From contig QAOA01000166.1 in NCBI GenBank assembly GCA_003255065.1, positions 29,314 to 93,313 on the forward strand: 64,000 nucleotides of DNA, given 5' to 3'. The stretch is from Cercis canadensis (Eukaryota; Streptophyta; Magnoliopsida; Fabales; Fabaceae). The notes below the pieces were generated by a model. It had not been told where the DNA came from. It did no database searches and worked only from the letters and a program-made list of their open reading frames with translations. Below, piece by piece: positions 22,639 through 34,901 of this stretch (its first letter is position 1; every line of letters starts with the position of its first letter). A program made the position numbers and the translations under genes.

Positions 22639-23743
22639 CCATTCTCAATGTAGGGCATGGATGTTATAGGCCCGATTGAACCGAAAGCCTCAAATGGGCA
22701 TCGCTTCATCTTGGTTGCAATCGATTACTTTACAAAATGGGTTGAAACTGCTTTTTTATGCCCATGTGACAAAAGGTGCGGTGCTCAAATTCATCAAGAA
22801 GGAATTGATTTATCACTACAGTATACCTAAAAGGGTCATTACGGATAATGTGATGAATTTGAACAACAAGTTGATGACAGAACAAAATGGGTTGAAACTG
22901 CTTTTTTATGCCCATGTGACAAAAGGTGAGGTGCTCAAATTCATCAAGAAGGAATTGATTTATCACTACAGTATACCTAAAAGGGTCATTGCGGATAATA
23001 TGATGAATTTGAACAACAAGTTGATGACAGAACTATGTGAAAAATTTAAGATAAGACATCATAACTCATCCTCATATCGCTCGAAAATGAACGGAGCAGT
23101 TGATGCAGCTAACAAAAACATCAAGAAAATCATCAGAAAGATGATTGTATCAAACAAGGATTGGCATGAAATGCTTCCCTTTGCTCTTCATGGCTATCGC
23201 ACGTCAGTCCACACTTCTACAAGGGCAACTCCTTTTTCATTAGTTTACGAGATGGAAGTTGTGCTTCCAATTGAGGTAGAAATACCTTCATTAAAGGTGA
23301 TCATGGAGGAAAAATTAAAAGAAGCCGAATGGACACGAGCGCGGTATGATCAATTAAACTTCATTGAAGCAAAAAGACTAAATAAGCTATGTCATGGTCA
23401 ACTCTATCAAAGAAGGACAATGAAGGCTCATGCCAAGAAATTGAGACTGTGTCAATTTGAAGAAGGAGATTTGGTATTGAAAAAGATCTTTCCAATTCAA
23501 AATGATCATCGTGGGAAATGGACTCTGAACTATGAAGGACCTTACGTGGTAAAACGAGTTTTCTCTGAAGGAGCATTGATCCTTGCTAAGATGGATGGAG
23601 AAAAATTACTGCATCCTGTAAACTCAGATGTAGTAAAAAAAATACTATGCATAAAGGGCATACCTGTATTTTCTTTCATTCAATCAGTGAAGTTTGCTTC
23701 ATGCCATTTTGCTTTCCTTAAAAAAAAAAAAAAAGATGAGTAA
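22639..23743 (+). pseudogene. Tat-like integrase core and C-terminus, with 150 bp duplication
   Basis: After a TAG (Trp position) comes GMDVIGPIEPKASNGHRFIL with the first catalytic Asp, then a frameshift near 22740. A 150 bp in-frame tandem duplication (22732-22881 and 22882-23031) repeats the segment around ITDN/IADN, which holds the second catalytic Asp. The third catalytic residue, normally Glu in NGAVEAAN, is Asp (MNGAVDAANKNI). The C-terminal part GDLVLKKIFP, GKWTLNYEGPYVV is present. Confidence 0.85.
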
Positions 23744-24654
23744 TTAACCCATTAGGTTGAAAACCTAAAAAGGCCACCTAGGCAAAAGTTAAGGTTCCAA
23801 AAAAAAGAGGGGAAATGGCTCGTTTGGTTAAAAACCTAAAGAGGCAACCAAGGCAAAAGTTAAAGCTAAAAATCGAAATGAAGTGACTTGGTAGTTGGAA
23901 AAGTTGAAAGAAAGACAGAAGCAAAAGTCAAAGAGAGCAACATAGGCACTGAATATGATGGAAGTTTTCACGAGAATGAGAAATTTAAGGAAGTGACCAA
24001 GTACGCGAAAAGGGTCAGATGATATTCAGAAGAGCCAATTATAGGGGTTTTAGAATCATATACTGAGGCAGCTATTGTTATTCATCTAAAAAGTTATCAT
24101 TGGAAGAGCTGGAAATCTTATTCTACCTTCTTTTTATTGTTAAATTCATAATGCCCTTATTTTGCTTTTTTCCATTTGAATGATTAATCTTTTCCCACTT
24201 AGTCTATAACTACTTTCACCCGATTGTAACCCATTTGCTAATTGAATATGCATTCTCATGATGATTATATACTGAAATATGAAGCATGTGTTAACTTTGG
24301 CTAAGCGTATCAAGAATTAAGCATGTGAAATTCAAGAGCTTGTAGGGAGCACACTGAATTCCCAAGCATATATCAGTTGAGCAAAGGATTGACCTTGCAA
24401 AAAATTTGAGTAATATTGTTGGTCATCGCTCTGAATCATAAGTGAAAAACATTGACCCAAGAGCAGGCTTCATCTTGTTATCGACGATCAAGTTTTTGCT
24501 ATTGTTCATATGTGGCTTTATTCGAACCAATACTTTGGGGTCAAAGAAGTAACAAGAAAACTCTCTGAAATCCAAAATGTTTCTCAAACTTAACATGTTA
24601 ATTGACATGCATGGGCCATGCATTGCATCTCACTTCCATCATTGTTTATTTTCC

Positions 24655-25345
24655 TGTTGTTAAATCGAATCCATCCTGTTTGGATCGAGCCTAGCCTGTC
24701 TAGGTCATTGTTTATCTTTCTCATTGTTTAATTTCATGTCGTTAAATCGAATCCATTATGTTTGGATCGAGCCTAGCCTATCTAGGTCATTGTTTATCTT
24801 TCTCGCTGCTTAATTTCATGTCGTTAAATCGAATCCATTCTGTTTGGATCGAGCCTAGCCTGTCTAGGTCACCATTTATTTTTCTCGCTGTTAAATCAAA
24901 TTCAGCCTGTCTGGATTGAGCCTAGCCTTACTAGGTCATCGTTTATTTTTCTTGCTATTAAATCGAATCCATTCTGTTTGGATTGAGCCTAGCTTATCTA
25001 GGTCACCGTTTATTTTTCTCGCTGTTAAATCGAATTTAGCCTGTATGGATCAAGCCCAGCCTGACTAGGTCATCATTTATTTTTCTCGCTGTCAAATTGA
25101 ATTAATTCTGTTTGGATCGAGCCTAGCTGTCTAGGTCACGATTTTTTTTTCGTTGTTAAATCGAATTCAACTTGTTTAGATTGAGCCTAGCTTGACTAGG
25201 TCACAGTTTATTTTTCTTGCCGTTAAATCAAATTCAGCCTACCTGGATCGAGCCTACCCTGTCTAGGTCACCATTTATTCTTCTTCTTGTTAAATCAAAT
25301 CCAGCTTGGCTTAGTCGAGCCTAGCTTATCTAGGTCTTTTTTTAT
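24655..25345. repeat. Tandem repeat array in the Tat-like 3' untranslated region
   Basis: About 10 copies of a roughly 66-86 bp unit with the core TTAAATCGAATCCATTCTG and GGATCGAGCCTAGCCTG, beginning near 24660, 24735, 24821, 24889, 24957, 25023, 25091, 25155, 25222 and 25288. Most units are 66-68 bp; the second and third spacings are longer. It lies between integrase and the polypurine tract. Confidence 0.88.
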
Positions 25346-25493
25346 TTCTTTCTACGACTAATATTTAGTTGTGCTTAACTTGCGTAAGTACTGCTTTTAT
25401 ATCCATGAACCCTTCATTTCATGTCTCGTACAAATTTGGATAAACTCATTTGCTCGTGATTTATATATAAATAGATGAGCAAAGGAGGGCAGC

Positions 25494-28400
25494 TGTTGAC
25501 ACCCAAATTTATACATGGATTATTTTTTAGATCATGGTCTTTGGAACCATATTTCTATATGCTCAATTGAAAAATTTCAATACTACAAAATAAAGCAAAT
25601 ATAGCTAAAAATGCTGAAATGCTAATAAACAAATAAAAAATTATAATAATAATAAAATACAAAAAATAAAAAAATGTTATTAAAAAAAGAAAATGATAAA
25701 ATAAACAAAAAAGAAAAGAGGAAGCAATGTCTACAACACGCATATCTCCACAAATCCAGTCTGACGCCACCCACCCTGTCATGCCTCTTGCAACTTGAAA
25801 ACAGGGAACAGGAAAATCACATCAGTACAATTTGCACAAAACTCTGGCTATAAAAAGCCCCACAATACAGAGAGTGAAAAAAGAAAGGGATACAAAGAGT
25901 GAACCAAACGAGAAAAAGAGAGAACTAAAACTTTGGAGCAAATAATACAGAAACAACAGACACCGTGAGATACAATGAGCACACAAAGCTTAGAGAAATA
26001 CACATATTCGCTATCCTTCATACATAGTAGAGCATTTGGGACTAAGAAACACTTAGAATTCTACACCCACAGAGAGCTATACTCACTCATTCATAGGTAT
26101 ATAATCTTTAACCAAACTTTCATTCTCTGCATTTTTTTGAATTGTTCCAATATTATTTCTACCCCTTATATTTCTAGAAAATCGAAAAACAAAACTATCC
26201 ATAATAGCCAAAAGAAGAAAACGGAGAGGTGGGATCGGTGGTAACAGCGATTCCACCCCCGAAGTTGACCATTTTTCAGCAAAAAAGAAAAATCCCAAAT
26301 TAGAGAGAGAAACTCCCTTTTAGAGAGAGAAACCAAATTGGAAAAGAGGGAGAACTAGTTTTTTTTAGCCAACAAAACATCCAACCTCATACCCATATTC
26401 CATTTTTGAGAAGAAAACCAGTTAGAGTGAGAAATTTTTTTAGAAAGAGAAAGAGATTTTTAGAGAGAGAAACAAAGTTTCAAGAGAAGGAAAGAGAGAA
26501 ATTTTTGAGAGAAAGTTAGGATAAAGAGGAATGATCCTTACCTTAGCCACCAATTCTTGAGAGAACAAAGCCAAACACATGCTTTGCCTATGGATCAAGG
26601 GGCAAGAATGAGTGGGTTATTGCTGCTTTTTAAGCTTCTGGCGTTTTCCCCTTCCTCCAAGTCGTGCGAATCCTTCTTTCCTTTGTTACACGTTTTTCTT
26701 TTATTTGTTAAGAAGGAAAGAGAGAAATTTTTGAGAGAAAGTTAGGATAAAGAGGATTGATCCTTACCTTAGCCACCAATTCTTGAGAGAACAAAGCCAA
26801 ACACATGCTTTGCCTATGGATCAAGGGGCAAGAACGAGTGGGTGATTGCTGCTTTTTAAGCTTCTGGCGTTTTCCCCTTCCTCTAAGTCGTGCGAATCCT
26901 TCTTTCCTTTGTTACACGTTTTTCTTTTATTTGTTCCTTTAATGCTTTATTTCTTCCTTTTGTTGGTTAAATGGTTATTGTTGAATGGACTTTTAGTTTT
27001 TCTTATTTATGTTCTTTTATTTTTGTTGGATGATTTGTTATTTGGGTATTAAATTGGCCCATTTCATTTTTAATTTACTTCATTTACTAGTTTGGGCTGA
27101 TTTGTTATGTCTATAGGCTGGTCTATGTCTTTCTTTTATCTTTATCTAAAGTCTGATTTGGTATTTGGGCCTTAGATTGCTGGGCTGAACTTTGTTGTGT
27201 TTTAATCATTATTTTTTTTGGGTTTTTTCTTGTCTTGACTGAAGTAGGCCCACGAATTGGGCTAGGTGCTACTTTTTTTTTGTTATAGTGTTATTTAGAT
27301 TGGGCCTAGTATTAAGGTTAGTCTTTTAACTTCTTTTGATGAAAGGCCCATTATTAATGTGTAGATTAATTATTGCTTAGTGATTAGGTTCAATTATTAT
27401 TATTATTATTATTTTATATGTATAAGCACACTTTTAATTATTATTTTTTATTTACCCTATGTGTTATGTTGCCATGATTTTTTTTCATTTTTACCTTGTG
27501 AATGAAATAAAATCAAAGCCCAACGATGGATTAAATTAGGGAATAATTGTGTTGACAATTTTTTCTAATGTTCCTGAGGTGAGGGATAAATTTCTTGGTT
27601 ATGTCAGAGGTACTGGTATGACCAATGAAATTCCCAATATCGCTTTATCTTTTCAATTACTGTCTTTCCAGCATTATTTGCTACATTGTAATTCATTTTA
27701 TTATATTTCATCATTGTTTTTACTTATGCTAAAATAAGATTACCGACGAGGGAATAATCAAAATTAGCTATAATGATAGCGATATTTTAACATTTCAGAG
27801 GTAAAAGAGTTTCTCTAGTTTTGCCAAAGGTACTGGCGGGGCTTAAGGCTAACTCCTGAGAAAAATCTTTTCTATGTATAATCCTCCAAAAAATCTTATT
27901 TATGCATAATATCATACTTTTATTTACCTTAAAGTGTAGATTAAAAGTACTGACGAGAGAATAATTGAGGATAGTTGTAATGACGGTGACTCCTTGACAT
28001 TCAGGAGGTGAGGAGTGTCTCTTTGGCCTTTCCATATGTACTGGTAGACTAAATAAAGACCTTTAATAAAAATATCTTTTTTCCACAAAATCTTAAACTC
28101 ATTTTCTAATATGCATAATAAATTGCATTTCGTAAATTTTCTAGTTATTACTCAGATAATAAAAATGTTAAAACTTGCTTATGACGGAATAGATTGGGAG
28201 AGGATTGTAATGACAATCACGAACTCTACCTAATAGTCTTGAAGCAACGTTTACGTTTTGCCAAAAGGACTGGCAGAACCTAACCAAGTATTACTTTATT
28301 TTAAAACATAATGTTATGACCAATTTAATTCATTTTAAGAGATAACAATTGATTAAATAGGTAACCGTTCTAAGAACGAGCGTTGTAGGGTGCTAATACA

Positions 28401-28622
28401 TTCCCTACATGTAATCAACCCCCGAATTCAAACTCTAAAAATGCAGACCTTTTTTTTTTTTAGGTGTCCAATCGCACAATTTCATTTGTTTAAAAAATGG
28501 AATAAAACAATTGGTGACGACTCCATTCTTTTGCATCATATCATGCACCTTATCTTTAATTTTTCTCGTGGGGGGTTTTGCCACTCAGCATCGCGCTCCC
28601 AAAAGGGACATTTTTATGACCA
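25494..28622 (+). repeat. 3' LTR of the Tat-like element
   Basis: Starts TGTTGACACCC directly after the purine tract. The right end is inferred from the boundary with array spacer R' at about 28623 and from homology to the LTR remnants at 10342-11555 and 45062-46324 (both minus strand). It contains a TATA-like CTATAAAAAG at about 25848-25857, and a 226 bp tandem duplication (26485-26710 and 26711-26936). No protein is encoded. Confidence 0.7.
26485..26936. repeat. 226 bp tandem duplication in the LTR
   Basis: AGAAGGAAAGAGAGAAATTT at 26485 and again at 26711, both units ending TTTATTTGTT. A handful of substitutions. No N at the junction. Confidence 0.85.
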
Positions 28623-29270
28623 ATTTAAGTGGTATGTTTCTCTAGCTCAAAGATAGGATGCACTATATATTAATTGAGTGAATATGCTTGTTGACAGTCA
28701 AAGTTTTTTTTCTTAACTAAGACGAGCTACACCTATTAATTTTTTTCTTCCCTGAATCAGCTTGAAACCCATAGGCCATATCTTTATTTTGCTATGACTA
28801 TAGACCACATCTTAAACTTAGCTAAGTCTTTTTTGGTTTTTTGTTCTTATTGTTCTTTTTCATTTTTTGCCTAATGTAGCACAGTTTGTAGTTCAATTTG
28901 GATTTTATGTAATGGTGTTTCTAATTTTATATATATCCACAGCACATTCGGCTGAAATGCATTCGGCATGATATTTATGGGATAGATTAAGCAAAATTAT
29001 ACGATCGATAGTCTAAGCTCCAAACAAAAGGGAAACTGTAGATAAAAATAAATAAATAAAGGTAAGGGAAACTACAGATGGGAAAATTATATTGTTTGCT
29101 TTGAAGCTTTTTGAGTTTCATATGTAATTTCTAAGAATTTGCATGCCTGTTTCAATCTCTGATATAGTTCCACAAGTTCGTGAAAAAATAATTCACTAAT
29201 AAATTACTTAGTAACTAGCAAAATATCGATCACGAAAACGAAAAAAAAAAAATACAAAATATGATTGTTT
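28623..29270. repeat. Array spacer R' (copy 2)
   Basis: Homologous to 36510-37130 and to about 8625-9300. It includes the CCCTGAATCAGCTTGAAACC segment. It begins right where the LTR ends. No coding potential. Confidence 0.65.
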
Positions 29271-29504
29271 GTACAGTACTTAAGATGTTAAAAAGAATCA
29301 CAGTAATGCTTATTTTATTAAATAATTCTAAACATGAATACATGTGTATAACATAAGGTGCATATAAACACACATTTTATTCTATATTGTAATTATCTTA
29401 TAATGATTGCATAAGGCAAACTCCGAAACAAATCAAGTACTATTCCAATAGGTTAAAAGATCATATATATTTCAGCCTAATCATAGTTTCCAATTGTTGT
29501 CCCT

Positions 29505-30315
29505 TCAAAACTGCTTCTGAAGATAGTTAATTGTATTCTTGTCCACCTGAAAAGCTTTGGTGAGAACCTCTTGGGAGATAGACGGATTAGATCCAAATAC
29601 ATTATTTGCAATAATGATAAGTCCAGGGTTTTGGCTACTAAGACCAGAAATGGCAACAGCGTTCTCTTTACCCACATTGAGTTGGAAGTGAATTAGACCA
29701 ATTGGGAACACAAACACATCTCCTTTGTTTAGAGTTTTTGTGATGAGACGGTTTTCTGGGTTAGAAGTAACAAATCCAACGTAGAGAGTACCTTCTAAGA
29801 CTACAAGGATCTCAGTGGCTCGAGGGTGAGTGTGAGGAGGGTTGAGACCTTTAGGTGCAAAGTCTATGCGAGCCAAGGATATGCCAAGAGTGTTAAGTCC
29901 CAGTATCTCATTAACAGCAACAGGAGTCACTTTTGAGCCGAGTGGGTTTGACGTATCTCCTTCCTTGAGTCCAGAGAAGAAGAAATCATTGGCTGAGGCC
30001 AGCTTTGGGTCCTTGCAGAATTTTCCATTCACAAACACTGCAAAAAAAGTTATTTGCTACCACAGGTTAGAAATAATGTTTAAAGTGTCCCTTCATTAAA
30101 AGTTGGTGCAATGAGAATCATGAGAAGAAACTTCATTTGTATAATTCAATCTTTTGAAGTAACAAAAAAGATTAAGGTATATACGTACCAGCACCAGTGG
30201 TCTTGGTGTCATTGATAGCCACACAGAAGTCCTGCAGTGGGCTGGGATCAGAGGCAAAGGCACAAGAAGATGTCAAAGCCAAGAAGGCAACTAGAAATAC
30301 GTAAATTGCTTTCAT
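29505..30315 (-). CDS. GLP2: germin-like protein (type I), two exons
   Basis: Exon 1 is 30315-30189 (127 bp) and exon 2 is 30037-29505 (533 bp), 219 residues, with GT/AG intron ends. The signal peptide is [20 protein letters not shown]. Cys31/Cys50, glycosylation sequon NDT, box 1 ([11 protein letters not shown]; His111, His113, Glu118) and box 2 (FPIGLIHF; His159) are all intact. It differs from GLP1 at few positions (ARID for AHID, SKVTP for SKETP, TEILVV for TELFVV, GKENAV for GKKNAV). It is a predicted secreted Mn-binding cupin with unknown enzymatic activity. Premature QKQF end as in the other copies. Downstream 29300-29504 has the conserved 3' UTR; the TATA box is at 30399-30409. Confidence 0.93.
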
Positions 30316-30409
30316 GTTTTCTCTTTCTCCAACAACTTTAAGCACTTTTGAGTATTTATGCCTGGATAGGGGTGAGATTCTCCCAAAGATAACAATATCT
30401 ATTTATAAG

Positions 30410-31984
30410 CATGTCGTATTGAACTGGTCCATAGTTTTCCCTGCACGAAGCATATAGAGACCTAGTACGTCTTGAGTGATAGTTTCAATCTCGTATTAAT
30501 TTCATGAATTGTTCTTTAACAACTACGCCAAACTTTTTCTTTTGTCGTCTTGTCAAGATCAAATTATTGTGATAAGATATAGCACATATGGTCAATGGTG
30601 TGCATTATTAATAATTTGCATTTAGCCAGGTCCTTGGAATTGAAGATCAGGGTTGTTTATAGACTGAAGTTGACACTGTCTCTTTTAGCACAAAAGAAAA
30701 AGAAGAATCTGTTTGATGTTTGATTAGTTATATATTATAATAATATATTTTGAACTAGAAGCACATATGCATGAGTTGTTACGTTATCGATCAAATTAAC
30801 ACCTGCAAACTTTGATGCCAATTGTCAAATGGCTGTTAGGAGAACAAGTAAGCGAATTTGGTTACCAATTAATAAGACTCATTCTAAACTCATACGCAAA
30901 CGGAAGTTAGCAAGACTACTTTTTCCTTTTGTTTGTGTGAGAAGAAATCAAGTCTTTGGAGTTTTCTTTTTTGTGGAAAAGTTATATCATGTCTTACAAT
31001 TTGAAGGAATATAACATGGATGTTAGTTTTAGCAAGGAACAATAATTGAATTGGCCCTTTGAGCACATTTATGATATGAGNACACCTGCAAACTTTGATG
31101 CCAATTGTCAAATGGCTGTTAGGAGAACAAGTAAGCGAATTTGGTTACCAATTAATAAGACTCATTCTAAACTCATACGCAAACAGAAGTTAGCAAGACT
31201 ACTTTTTCCTTTTGTTTGTGTGAGAAGAAATCAAGTCTTTGGAATTTTCTTTTTTGTGGAAAAGTTATATCATGTCTTACAATTTGAAGGAATATAACAT
31301 GGATGTTAGTTTTAGCAAGGAACAATAATTGAATTGGCCCTTTGAGCACATTTATGATATGAGGCTAATTTAACTATATGTTTGTAGACTTGTTCATGAT
31401 TCCGACTTTAACATGACCAGGTTGAAGATTAAGGGTAAAGTACAATTCACGCATAGGGTTTGAGTTCTATCAAAAGGGGAAAAAAAAAGGTTTTGAATAT
31501 TTATCAAATTATTACTGTTATTTACTTATTTACTGCACTTTTTAAAATAAGAGCCTCTGTTACTTAACATAATTTTATAAAAAATAAAAAATAAAAAAAA
31601 AATTGAAGATTTTTTTTCAAAAAAATTACTTTAAAAAGATATCATTCACAACATCTCCGATACTTAAGTTTATTTTTCATTCAAAAATAAAATTTATAAT
31701 TGATAGACTTTGAGATGGGCTCAGCCATTGTTCAACCCCAACGGTTGAGCAATCAACTGTTAAGTTGAGATTAGCATTAATTCAATTTTTTTTAAGTTTT
31801 TAACTTCAATTCGAATATAAAAATTCGATAAAATGTTTGCTTGATTACCTTTTTCTTCTTTGATATATAGATAAAACTACATTTTTTACCTAAAGATAGG
31901 GCCTTAAGAATTTCGGAGATGATTCCCTACCTGTGACAAACAAAATACAGAAACTAACGATAGCTTGAGATTAATGATAATCTG
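30410..31984. other. GLP2 upstream region with a 282 bp repeat at a single N
   Basis: No gene. 30799-31080 and 31082-31362 are nearly identical with an N at 31081 between them. The corresponding regions upstream of GLP1 and GLP4 have a single copy. The open frames around 30829-31297 are by-products of this repeat. Confidence 0.75.
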
Positions 31985-32255
31985 CTGGGGTTTTCTTAAG
32001 GAATTGGCATCGCTACCAACTACCAAACCGAACTACAAGCTATAATCCAAGGTTTGAAGCTAGCTTGGGATTGTGAGTTCAGGAAGGTGAGCTTACAAAG
32101 TGATTCTCGTGTTCGAATTGTCCAACAAGAGCAAGGTGGCTTTCATCAGCATGCATCACTCTTTCATAATATCAAAGCTGTTCTAGCTGGGACTGGGAGA
32201 TGAGGTTTAGACATATCTTTAGAGAGACTAATCAATGTCGATTTCATGATCTAAA
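31985..32255 (+). pseudogene. RNase H-like (RVT_3) fragment
   Basis: The plus-strand frame reads TELQAIIQGLKLAWDCEFRK, VSLQSDSRVRIVQQ, then after a stop and frameshift HIFRETNQC. This is the C-terminal RNase H fold of plant LINE-type proteins. It is truncated at both ends and part of the duplicated type I flank, also at 39568-39835. Confidence 0.7.
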
Positions 32256-32639
32256 TCTGTTGAATAATTTAGGATTAAACTCTTCTTTATTATGTATTAT
32301 TTTGTTTGTGTTGACCTAGTCTTTAGGAGTTTGGCTTTAGTGTTCTCTAGAACATGGTCCATGCTACCTAAATTTTAGGAAGTAGTGTTGCATGTTTTAG
32401 TGCATATTCTCTTGTTAACTTTTATTGGGTACTAGCCTATATAAAGGCTACAGTTTTTAATGAATGATGTAGTACATTTCCCTTCTCTATTCTCTTTTAC
32501 GTTTTATCTTCTTCTCTTGTTAACAAAATCGGTACTAGGCATAATTCGAAGTTAAGGGTGTGGTCTTTTACGCGGCTTGAGATTTCTTTGATTTGTTTGG
32601 CAAATAATATATATGGCAATTAGTTTTACTAGGAGCTAG

Positions 32640-32975
32640 CTTTTTTTTCATTCTTCTTTGTACCAAAAAAACAAACTTAAATCAGCTAGATGGGTTGCTC
32701 ACTTATACTTGTTTCGAGTTGATTTTTGGCAAGTTAAAATCCATCTACACATTACAAAATATATTTCTCGTTTTTAGAGTTGTTTGAATAGTGTTTAAAT
32801 GGCATNTTTTTTTTCATTCTTCTCTTTTGTACCAAAAAAACAAACTTAAATCAGCTAGATGGGTTGCTCACTTATACTTGTTTTGAGTTGATTTTTGGCA
32901 AGTTAAAATCCATCTACACATTACAAAATATATTTCTCGTTTTTAGAGTTGTTTGAATAGTGTTTAAATGGCATA
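32640..32975. repeat. 166 bp direct repeat around a single N
   Basis: 32640-32805 and 32807-32975 are near-identical, N at 32806. The paralogous 40220-40390 region has one copy. Confidence 0.85.
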
Positions 32976-33835
32976 TTCTGATAATTTTGACAACTAAAAC
33001 AATTACATTATTGTAAAATTTGGTTAAGAGTGGCTATTTAATTTTTCCAGAAGAATATCTTATATCCATTATAAATAAACTTAATTTATTTATTCCTAAT
33101 ATTTTCTAATTCGTACAAAAACAAATCAGTTATAGGCCTTTTTGATATCTTGACACCAAAAATTAATTCTTCCATAAAAATAACTGAGCAACAAACAAAA
33201 TTCAACCGCAGAGCAATAAATTTAACTTATGAAAATGTAATATATATTGTAGTTCAACTTGGCATTATTACAAATAGTGTTTTTTATTTTATATATATCC
33301 ACAGCACATTAAGAATTTTAACAATTGAGTAAATTAATGTTTCCCTTTTTGGCAGAAATCCATCCTGCTTGATGATATTCATGGAATAGATTAAGCACAA
33401 TTATTTTTAGATTTCCTAAACTCCAAAGGTAAGGGAAACTACAGCTGGGAAAATTATACTGTTTGTTTCTAAGTATTCTGAGTTTGGTATGTAATGGCAG
33501 AGATATTACATGCGTGGTTCAGTCACTGATCTGGTTCCACAAGTTACTAAAGAAATATCAATCAAGAATGGGAAAATAATACAAAATATCATTGTTTGTA
33601 CAGTACCACAGAAATTGTATTTAAAAAATATCACCATTGCTTATTTTATTAAATAATTCCAAACATGAATATATGTGTATATTATAAGGTGCATAGAAAC
33701 ACGCATTTTATTCTATCTTGTAATTGTCTTATAATGGTTGCATAAGGCAAACCTAGAAACAAATCAAGTACTATTCAAATAGGTTAAAATATCATACATA
33801 TTTCAGCCCAATCCTAGTTTCTAATTGTGGTCTCT

Positions 33836-34807
33836 TCAAAATTGCTTCTGAAGATAGTCAATTGTATTTTTGTCCACTTGAAAAGCTTTGGTGAGAACCT
33901 CTTGAGAGATAGAAGGATTGGATCCAAATACATTATTTGCAATAGTGATAAGTCCAAGGTTTTGACTACTGAGACCAGAAATGGCAACAGCGTTCTTTTT
34001 ACCCACATTCAGTTGGAAGTGAATCAGACCAATTGGGAATACAAACACATCTCCTTTGTTGAGAATTTTGGTAAAGAGGCGGTTTTCTGGGTTAGAAGTA
34101 ACAAATCCAACGTAGAGAGTACCTTCTACAACTACAAGGATCTTAGTGGCTCGAGGGTGAGTGTGAGGAGGGTTATGACCTTTAGGTGCAAAGTCTATGT
34201 GAGCCAAGGATATGCCAAGAGTGTTAAGTCCCAATATATCATTAACAGCAACAGGAGTCACTTTTGAGTCAAGAGGGTTTGACGTATCTCCTTCCTTGAG
34301 TCCAGAGAAGAAGAAATCATTGGCTGAGGCTAGCCTTGGGTCCTTACAGAATTTTCCATTCAGAAACACTGTAAGCAAAGTGTATAAGAAAAAACATTAT
34401 TTACTGCCTTATATATTTGACAAGATTCAAAAGCATAGCATCTAATAATAATCTACACAAATATAAAAAATGATTCTATAATTTGGTATAAATTTTAGTT
34501 ATTTGCAAAAACTCAGGTTTTTTTTTTTTATATATATCATTAGGGTTATATCTCTAAACAAAAAAAAAAAATCTGCAACTTCTTCCTCTCAAAACTACCA
34601 TTAACTACTTGTTTTAATGAGTGTCTTCCAAATAAAGAAATAATAAAGACACTATACTCGTTTTAAATTAAGATACCTAACACCCTTAGTAGTTTTGGTG
34701 TCATTGATGGCCACACAGAAGTCCTGGAGTGGACTGGGATCAAAGGCAAAGACACCAGAAGATGCTAAAGCCAAGAAGGCAACTACGAATGGGCAAATAG
34801 CATTCAT
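33836..34807 (-). CDS. GLP3: germin-like protein (type II), metal-ligand Glu replaced
   Basis: Exon 1 34807-34681 and exon 2 34368-33836, 219 codons if spliced as the paralogs; intron about 312 bp. Signal peptide [20 protein letters not shown]. Cys31, Cys50 and NDT are conserved. Box 1 reads [11 protein letters not shown]: the metal-ligand Glu118 is Lys (AAG). His111, His113 and His159 remain. The exon 1 donor aligned with its paralog GLP5 (GTAGGT) reads TTAGGT. A GT three bases upstream (exon end 34684) would keep the frame and drop one Gly. So it is either a gene with impaired metal binding or a very young pseudogene. TATA-like TTATAAATAA at 34891-34900. Confidence 0.78.
34369..34680 (-). 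other. GLP3 intron with altered donor
   Basis: The minus-strand junction reads AAGGGTG|TTAGGTATC, whereas the type II pseudogene GLP5 has AAGGGTG|GTAGGTATC. The acceptor (TTACAG) is intact. The type II intron is twice the length of the type I intron (151 bp). Confidence 0.7.
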
Positions 34808-34901
34808 TTTGTCTCTGTTCAACTCTATTGAGTATTGAGTATATTTTTCTATATCAGTTGTAGTGAGATTCTTGCATGGAGAAACAATGTTTATTTATAA
34901 G

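Larger units (their letters stand above)
20181..28622 (+). mobile_element. Degenerate Tat-like Ty3/gypsy element with 3' LTR
   Basis: Plus-strand order is reverse transcriptase, RNase H, a second plant-type RNase H, integrase, a 1.75 kb non-coding 3' region with tandem repeats, a polypurine tract (AAAGGAGGGCAGC, about 25481-25493), then a 3.1 kb LTR starting TGTTGACACCC. An extra RNase H, long LTR and repeat-bearing 3' UTR are typical of the Tat/Ogre group. The 5' LTR, gag and protease are absent, and pol has many stops. Confidence 0.85.

Noticed and set aside
24655..25345. CRISPR-like array
   Set aside because: Repeat units are contiguous without unique spacers, and the host is a plant; it is a retrotransposon 3' UTR tandem repeat.
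26557..27052. Two repeated frames (SGLLLLFKLLAFSPSSKSC) in the LTR
   Set aside because: Created by the 226 bp tandem duplication; hydrophobic run from CT-rich DNA inside an LTR.
30829..31297. Two similar plus-strand frames starting MAVRRTSKR
   Set aside because: Both lie in the repeat around the single N at 31081; GLP1 and GLP4 counterparts do not keep the frame.
33827..34267. Plus-strand open frame of 146 codons over GLP3
   Set aside because: Antisense of the germin-like exon, with no independent motif.
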